DNA of 49,293 nucleotides, taken from the NCBI GenBank assembly GCA_014885115.2, contig WKLE02000687.1:1-49293 (forward strand), given 5' to 3'. The stretch is from Asterionellopsis glacialis (lineage: Eukaryota; Bacillariophyta; Plagiogrammaphyceae; Rhaphoneidales; Asterionellopsidaceae). Every line of letters starts with the position of its first letter. The first letter of the stretch is position 1. This document shows, one piece after another, positions 44,785 through 49,293 of this stretch. Under the pieces are notes generated by a model. That model saw nothing but the letters and a program-made list of their open reading frames with translations, was not told where the DNA came from and did not search any database. A program made the translations under genes and the position numbers.

Positions 44785-44881
44785 AATCCTTTAGCATAGG
44801 GTTAGTCATAACAGTGGTGCAGAAGGACTGTGTTTCTCCCCATCAATCCCATAAACGGTCCATATTTCAGTTTCCACATTT
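44785..44881 (+). repeat. Imperfect direct repeat B, copy 2
   Basis: Same orientation as copy 1 and almost adjacent to it, so a tandem pair with a unit of about 104 bases. Confidence 0.75.
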
Positions 44882-45121
44882 TGATTTTTCAATAACCCCA
44901 TCCTTCATCAAAATTCTCCATCTCCCCCAAATAAGTACCGGTATGTACCCAAGGTTGCAATAGTCCTAGATCCCAAATACCCCAATCCAAACCTGCAAAA
45001 CTTCCTGTTCTATGAAAGCAAAAATTCTCTTCTCTCTGTCCATTTCCCGAAGATCAAATTCATATATTTACCACCAGTCCGTTCATTTTTTTGTTAATTC
45101 CTGTTTTTTCTTCTTCATTAT

Positions 45122-47491
45122 TCAGTTTTCTAGTATACTATTGGATACACTTAAATCTAATTGATCACCACTTAATTCTGAGAAGTCAGACATCATACTC
45201 ATATTACTCAATGATTTGATGGTATTGGTGGTTTTGTTACCACTATCTAAACTTAATAAGGATACACCAGACATGAGATCATCTGCTGAATATTGTGAAT
45301 GACGACTTTTCGAACTTTTTTGAGATTGACGACTTTTTGTGGCCAATGATCCCACTGTACTTTTATTTTTATGGCTGTTGTTGGCAGTAGAGGATGAAGA
45401 AGACTTACTAAAGTGTGAATTAAGACCCACATTATTTTTCTTCTTTTGTGGTTGTTGTGCTTGTTGTTGTTGTTGTTGTACATTATTTTGTACTTCTTGC
45501 GATGGTGGAAATTGAACTTGATGATGATATTCTTGTTGTTGCTCTCGTTCTTGTAGATCTTGTTGTTGTTCCCCTTCATGGATTGTATTGAAAGAAGATA
45601 GTCCACCTCCTCCTCCAGTTGACGACAACATGGAAGTACTCGAACTATCAAATGGTGCAAATGTTGTTGTAGGGTCAGATAATGATGCTGGTGGAGGCAT
45701 ATTGCCATTACTATTGTTGTTATTGGTAGTAGATGCTGCAGATGTCATGGATATACTTCCACCGCCACCACTACTACCATTCATCATCATTGTACGATTT
45801 ACACTCATTGGACCTTGTGACCCATCTACGCTAAAGAATAAAGATTGCTGTGAATCATCCACTGAATTAAAACCGGATACCCATGACTTTTGACCATTTG
45901 TTCCTGTTGTACCAAACGATTGTTGCATATTCACCGAAAAATCACTACTGGCTCCTCCAACTCCTGCAATACCATTCATAGGATTAGTATACATGTTATC
46001 CATATTGTTATGGTTGTTGTTTGCGCTGCTATTGCTGCTGTTCGGAAAGTCTGGATGGAAATTAGCACCTGCACCAGTGCCGCCATTATTTGGTGTATTG
46101 TACATCATGTTGGGTGGTAAATTACCACTACCACCACTGTTACCACCTATACTTTGATACGAACCATTTCCATGATGTCTTGAAGTTAACATTTGTTGTT
46201 GTTGTTGTTGTTGCTGCTGCTGCTGTTGAATGTTTCTTGGACGTACAGCAGCTACAGGAAAGCCGGCAGGTAAATCAGCATCACCTTGAAAGGTCACATT
46301 TGAATTATTTGCATTACTACTGCTTTGACTTGAACGACTTGGTATATGATGATGAGGCTGATAATGTCCACCAGTAGATCCCCTACTACCACCTGTTTGT
46401 GACCGATGCTGGTTCATTTGATTCATATATTGTTGTTGCTGCTGTTGTATTGTCATACCTCCAGCACTATTGGGATCTAATTGTGGTGGTGTAAAGTCTG
46501 TCCATGCAGATCCTGCTGCAGATATAATAGTATCACCTGATGTTATAGTTCTTTCATCTGTAGCTATAGATGCCATAGATAACGGATCTGCCATCATGTT
46601 ATGATGATGAGGGTGATGACCGCCACCATGACCATGAGGATGATGACCGCCACCACCACCTGCACTACCACCTCCATAACTGCTACCTGAATGTCCACTT
46701 GCAAATGTACCATTGGAACTAAAATGTTGAAATGTATTGGCTGCATGTACTTGAAAGTGTTCCACATTAAAGGCATTATCAATAGCTTCACCACTCATAT
46801 TAGATAGTATTGAATGTTGTCCTCCGGAACTTACAGATGCTGCACTACCGGGAAAGGAATGATGGGCATGTGAATGCTGCGACGATGGATACATTCCACG
46901 CCTTACAGCAACCGCACCTTCTGCCATCATTGCTGCGGCTTGTACATTACCATTGCTCATTGAACTCGTTTCACGTAACTGCATCTGTTCAATAATAGGC
47001 TTCACATCAGGTGTACGTTCACGTAAACATTGAGATGCCTTTTCACGTGCTTTTCGATCACCAACGTCTAACCAACAATTCCCTTCGGCCTTGACACTAC
47101 CAGCGCCTTTTTTAATGACATCACCTGTGCGAGTTAGAAATCGTCCTGGTGGACTTAAATCACGCCAGATTTTGACAACATCACGTGCAACTTTAGGCTT
47201 ATCTACCTTGGAGGCAGTTAAATACCGCACTTTATGCTCATTAACTAACTGACGAAATTTAACATTCCCTGAATGATTATTTGTACCACCTCCGCGTCCT
47301 AACAATACATCATGTTCAGTAGGTTTCGTAATTATGTCTTTGCCGGGTGGTAGATCTGTATTGTTAGCATTATTCGATGAAGAAGGATCATCCTTTTCTT
47401 CTTTCGCAGTGTTGTTGCTACTATTTTTTTTCGTAGTAGAGGATGGTATCTTTTCTACGGAGGATTCTTTTTTACTCGTATTTTTTGACAT
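45122..47491 (-). CDS. DUF6824-domain protein, possible regulator
   Basis: 789 aa, one exon. Residues about 58-157 match DUF6824, a domain expanded in diatoms: DVLLGRGGGTNNHSGNVKFR, YLTASKVDKPKVARDVV, then GDVIKKGAGS and a Trp/Asp/Arg helix (CWLDVGDRKAREKASQ). Function is unproven; it has been linked to nuclear proteins. The rest is low complexity: Gln, Asn, Gly, His and Ser runs, including 12 Gln near 46200. The C-terminal 60 residues (DDLMSGVSLLSLDSG, MSDFSELSGDQLDLS) form short acidic-hydrophobic motifs like activation domains. No membrane segment. A nuclear regulator is the best guess. Confidence 0.85.
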   Translation of the reverse strand: MSKNTSKKESSVEKIPSSTTKKNSSNNTAKEEKDDPSSSNNANNTDLPPGKDIITKPTEHDVLLGRGGGTNNHSGNVKFRQLVNEHKVRYLTASKVDKPKVARDVVKIWRDLSPPGRFLTRTGDVIKKGAGSVKAEGNCWLDVGDRKAREKASQCLRERTPDVKPIIEQMQLRETSSMSNGNVQAAAMMAEGAVAVRRGMYPSSQHSHAHHSFPGSAASVSSGGQHSILSNMSGEAIDNAFNVEHFQVHAANTFQHFSSNGTFASGHSGSSYGGGSAGGGGGHHPHGHGGGHHPHHHNMMADPLSMASIATDERTITSGDTIISAAGSAWTDFTPPQLDPNSAGGMTIQQQQQQYMNQMNQHRSQTGGSRGSTGGHYQPHHHIPSRSSQSSSNANNSNVTFQGDADLPAGFPVAAVRPRNIQQQQQQQQQQQQMLTSRHHGNGSYQSIGGNSGGSGNLPPNMMYNTPNNGGTGAGANFHPDFPNSSNSSANNNHNNMDNMYTNPMNGIAGVGGASSDFSVNMQQSFGTTGTNGQKSWVSGFNSVDDSQQSLFFSVDGSQGPMSVNRTMMMNGSSGGGGSISMTSAASTTNNNNSNGNMPPPASLSDPTTTFAPFDSSSTSMLSSTGGGGGLSSFNTIHEGEQQQDLQEREQQQEYHHQVQFPPSQEVQNNVQQQQQQAQQPQKKKNNVGLNSHFSKSSSSSTANNSHKNKSTVGSLATKSRQSQKSSKSRHSQYSADDLMSGVSLLSLDSGNKTTNTIKSLSNMSMMSDFSELSGDQLDLSVSNSILEN
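46194..46228. repeat. TTG/CTG microsatellite encoding poly-Gln
   Basis: Twelve consecutive Gln codons on the minus strand, mixing CAA and CAG, so moderately interrupted. Confidence 0.85.
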
Positions 47492-49172
47492 TTTGGAGGG
47501 GTTCTTCCGACTCGAATATTTCTTATTTTAATGGATTCGACTTGTTGTTGATTCTTCGACAATGCCGACGACGACGATGCGATTGTGGAACACTAGACTC
47601 TTTGAAGGAATGTGTCTAGTCTCTTTGATCTGTTTTGGTGGCGGTATGGGTGTGGGGTGTTGTTGAAGGCTTTACAATATAGGTACTGACAGTGTACCTT
47701 GTGTACCAGTTCGTACCTGGTACAGAGAGATACTGTAGCAATAGTCGGTCAGTCTTCACCTCCAAAAACAAGATTGAAGATGGTGAGTGCCGATTGAGAC
47801 CTCTCTTGCTCTTGCTCTCTCTTGATTAGCACAAAAGGAAGGAAGCACACAAACTCCGCGTACTTTCGATGACGACAACGTTCCTCTAGAGTGAGGAATA
47901 ATTACAATGTTACTTCTTTCGTCAAAAGAAAAAATACCTGATTGGGGGGACCCCTTGTTGATTTATTATTTATTCACACACACCGTATGAACACAGTGGT
48001 CTCTCCGTATTTTTCTCTCCCTTCTTTTTTCTTCCATTCTTTTTCTCGCAGCGCTCTCGAATCTTGCCTGTGCAGCCTCGTAGATTCGGCATTTATTTGG
48101 ACAACTTCCTTCAAGCAACGAAAACAGCACAACCACTTTAAATTAGTATGATAAATTCTGTCCATTATATTCCTAAATGGTACCAGTACTACATCTTTTA
48201 TAGCACCTGATATTGTATTGTCGAACCAGCCTACCATGTACCTCATCGTACACATACAGTACCTTGTACGCCGCTATAGTGCTACCTGTACCTGTACAAG
48301 GTATACGTAGGACCTACAGCTATATGCACAACTGTACAATTTAATTCATAATATTATTACGGAAAGTTGCACTGTATTAAACCAGCACGCAGGTGGGACA
48401 CCACTAAATGAGAGACAACACGCTCTTCCTCTCAAAAACAAAGAATGTATGATAAGAGCACAACGGCGGGTAATAAATGGCTTCACGCTAGCACCTAAGT
48501 GGTGGGTCCTACCAAATAGATATCACAATCACTTTTATCCGTGAAACGAATTCCGATCGAGACAACTTGGTCATGTTCACGTTCACTGTCTATAATTGTA
48601 AATACATAATATTATTTAGGACAATAGACCTCAGTTTCGCCAATACTAATTTCTTTGAGATTATTCTTGTTCGCATGGAATTTTCCCGGTCATTCTTGTT
48701 CGGGGGTTTTGGTCGCACTTCTTATGGGTACAGGAGAATAAGTACCTGTAAGGATTCTGGGAGTGGTTGCAGTAGTGGTGAAAATGGTGAACACTCAGCA
48801 GTGGTGATGGTGTGGTGATCATAATACAGTACCAGTACATTATTCCAAGGAGTGGGGGGAAATTCTCTGCTGAAAATAAAATAAAAAAACTAAATTATAA
48901 ATTACCAACTTCATCCCCTCCAAAAGTAGCTTTGTGAAGTATATTTTGAAATCCAGGATTGTTTGTATCTTGCATTCGGATCATTAATAAAACTAGTATC
49001 AAACCTCTGGTCTCTGGCCACCCAGGAGAAGAGTATCACCTTCCAGCGTGACAGGGGGCATTTGTTTGTTGTGCTGAATTAACATATTTCTTTGAATTTG
49101 AGATATTCAAGGCAGATCACTCATCACCTCACTGAAGCAGAGCTACATGACTAGTTCCAGGACTAGGTGAAC

Positions 49173-49190
49173 CACCCCAGTACTGGGGTG
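49173..49190. repeat. 18-base perfect palindrome
   Basis: CACCCCAGTACTGGGGTG is fully self-complementary. Confidence 0.75.
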
Positions 49191-49230
49191 TGACATTTTT
49201 AGTTGAGTACTAGCTTGTTTTTTTTAAGTT

Positions 49231-49271
49231 TGGTACAAGCAACTGACTTACAACAAAGTAAGCTTGTACCA
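49231..49271. repeat. 10-base hairpin near the window edge
   Basis: Arms TGGTACAAGC (49231-49240) and GCTTGTACCA (49262-49271), loop 21 bases, 40 bases after the 18-base palindrome. Confidence 0.7.
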
Positions 49272-49293
49272 TACTCATTTTAACCCCCCCCCC

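Larger units (their letters stand above)
41951..45121. other. 3.2 kb decayed repeat-rich region
   Basis: After the transposase remnant come AT-rich, repeated DNA, two pairs of short direct repeats, a 14-base hairpin (42567-42607) and an inverted 26-base match (42430-42455 with 43915-43940). ORFs are short and broken. Most likely debris of mobile elements. Confidence 0.5.
47492..49293. other. Right-hand spacer
   Basis: Upstream region of the DUF6824 gene, then 1.5 kb of AT-rich DNA. It has GTACC/GGTAC sites (47690-47735, 48180-48310), an 18-base palindrome, a hairpin at the edge and a terminal C-run. ORFs at 47974 (minus) and 48567 (plus) have no family. Confidence 0.45.

Noticed and set aside
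45588..46377. Plus-strand ORFs inside the DUF6824 gene
   Set aside because: They are shadows of Gln/Asn/Gly-rich coding on the minus strand.
48567..48818. 83-codon plus-strand ORF
   Set aside because: Mixed hydrophobic and Ser/Gly sequence, no family, no upstream gene signal.
1..49293. tRNA or rRNA genes
   Set aside because: No T-loop GGTTCGA-type motif with a matching acceptor stem and no rRNA-like stretch was recognised by eye; a covariance-model scan would be decisive.

Overview
The window looks like nuclear DNA of a diatom (photosynthetic stramenopile). Three things support this. Two proteins begin with a secretory signal peptide ending in an Ala|Phe cleavage site, the bipartite plastid presequence of diatoms. 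One gene carries the DUF6824 block that is expanded in diatoms. Genes are intron-poor, sit on both strands and are separated by AT-rich spacers. The genus cannot be told from the sequence. No rRNA, tRNA, CRISPR array or prokaryotic operon was found.

Layout: (1) 0.4-3.0 kb, minus strand: a 2OG-Fe(II) dioxygenase domain fused to a C-terminal repeat propeller, two exons. (2) 3.8-5.2 kb, plus: a Mo25/Hym1 scaffold. (3) 6.6-7.5 kb, minus: a TPMT-type methyltransferase, bracketed by two copies of a segment from the Mo25 3' flank. (4) 10.9-13.5 kb, plus: a large low-complexity protein with one conserved Trp-rich block. (5) 14.2-15.5 kb: adenosine kinase with a five-codon first exon. (6) 16.5-20.8 kb: a 1440-residue protein read here as CHAT - degenerate NTPase - DAC/DisA_N-like domain - seven WD40 blades - CHAT - degenerate NTPase. 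(7) 21.1-23.4 kb, minus: an MFS transporter with a 330-residue N-terminal extension. (8) 24.3-25.6 kb: a plastid fibrillin. (9) 26.8-30.2 kb: a nine-exon membrane-anchored LRR protein built of exon-per-LRR units, all introns in phase 1. (10) 30.8-31.4 kb, minus, and 38.1-38.6 kb, plus: two members of a small unnamed family sharing an RTASEIQL block. (11) 34.0-35.7 kb between them: a plastid M41-like HEAGH protein without an AAA module. (12) 40-45 kb: a decayed region with a piggyBac-like transposase remnant, hairpins and short direct repeats. (13) 45.1-47.5 kb, minus: a DUF6824 protein. The rest is AT-rich spacer.

The genes do not form a pathway; most are housekeeping or lineage-specific. The strongest candidate for an undescribed system is the CHAT/DAC/WD40 protein, whose plan resembles bacterial STAND-type conflict proteins and NLRs but whose predicted protease and P-loop sites look inactive. 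The spacers also share two families of short palindromes, GTACC(A/T)GGTAC-like and CTCTCTAGAGAG-like. All domain calls were made by eye; no database search was possible.
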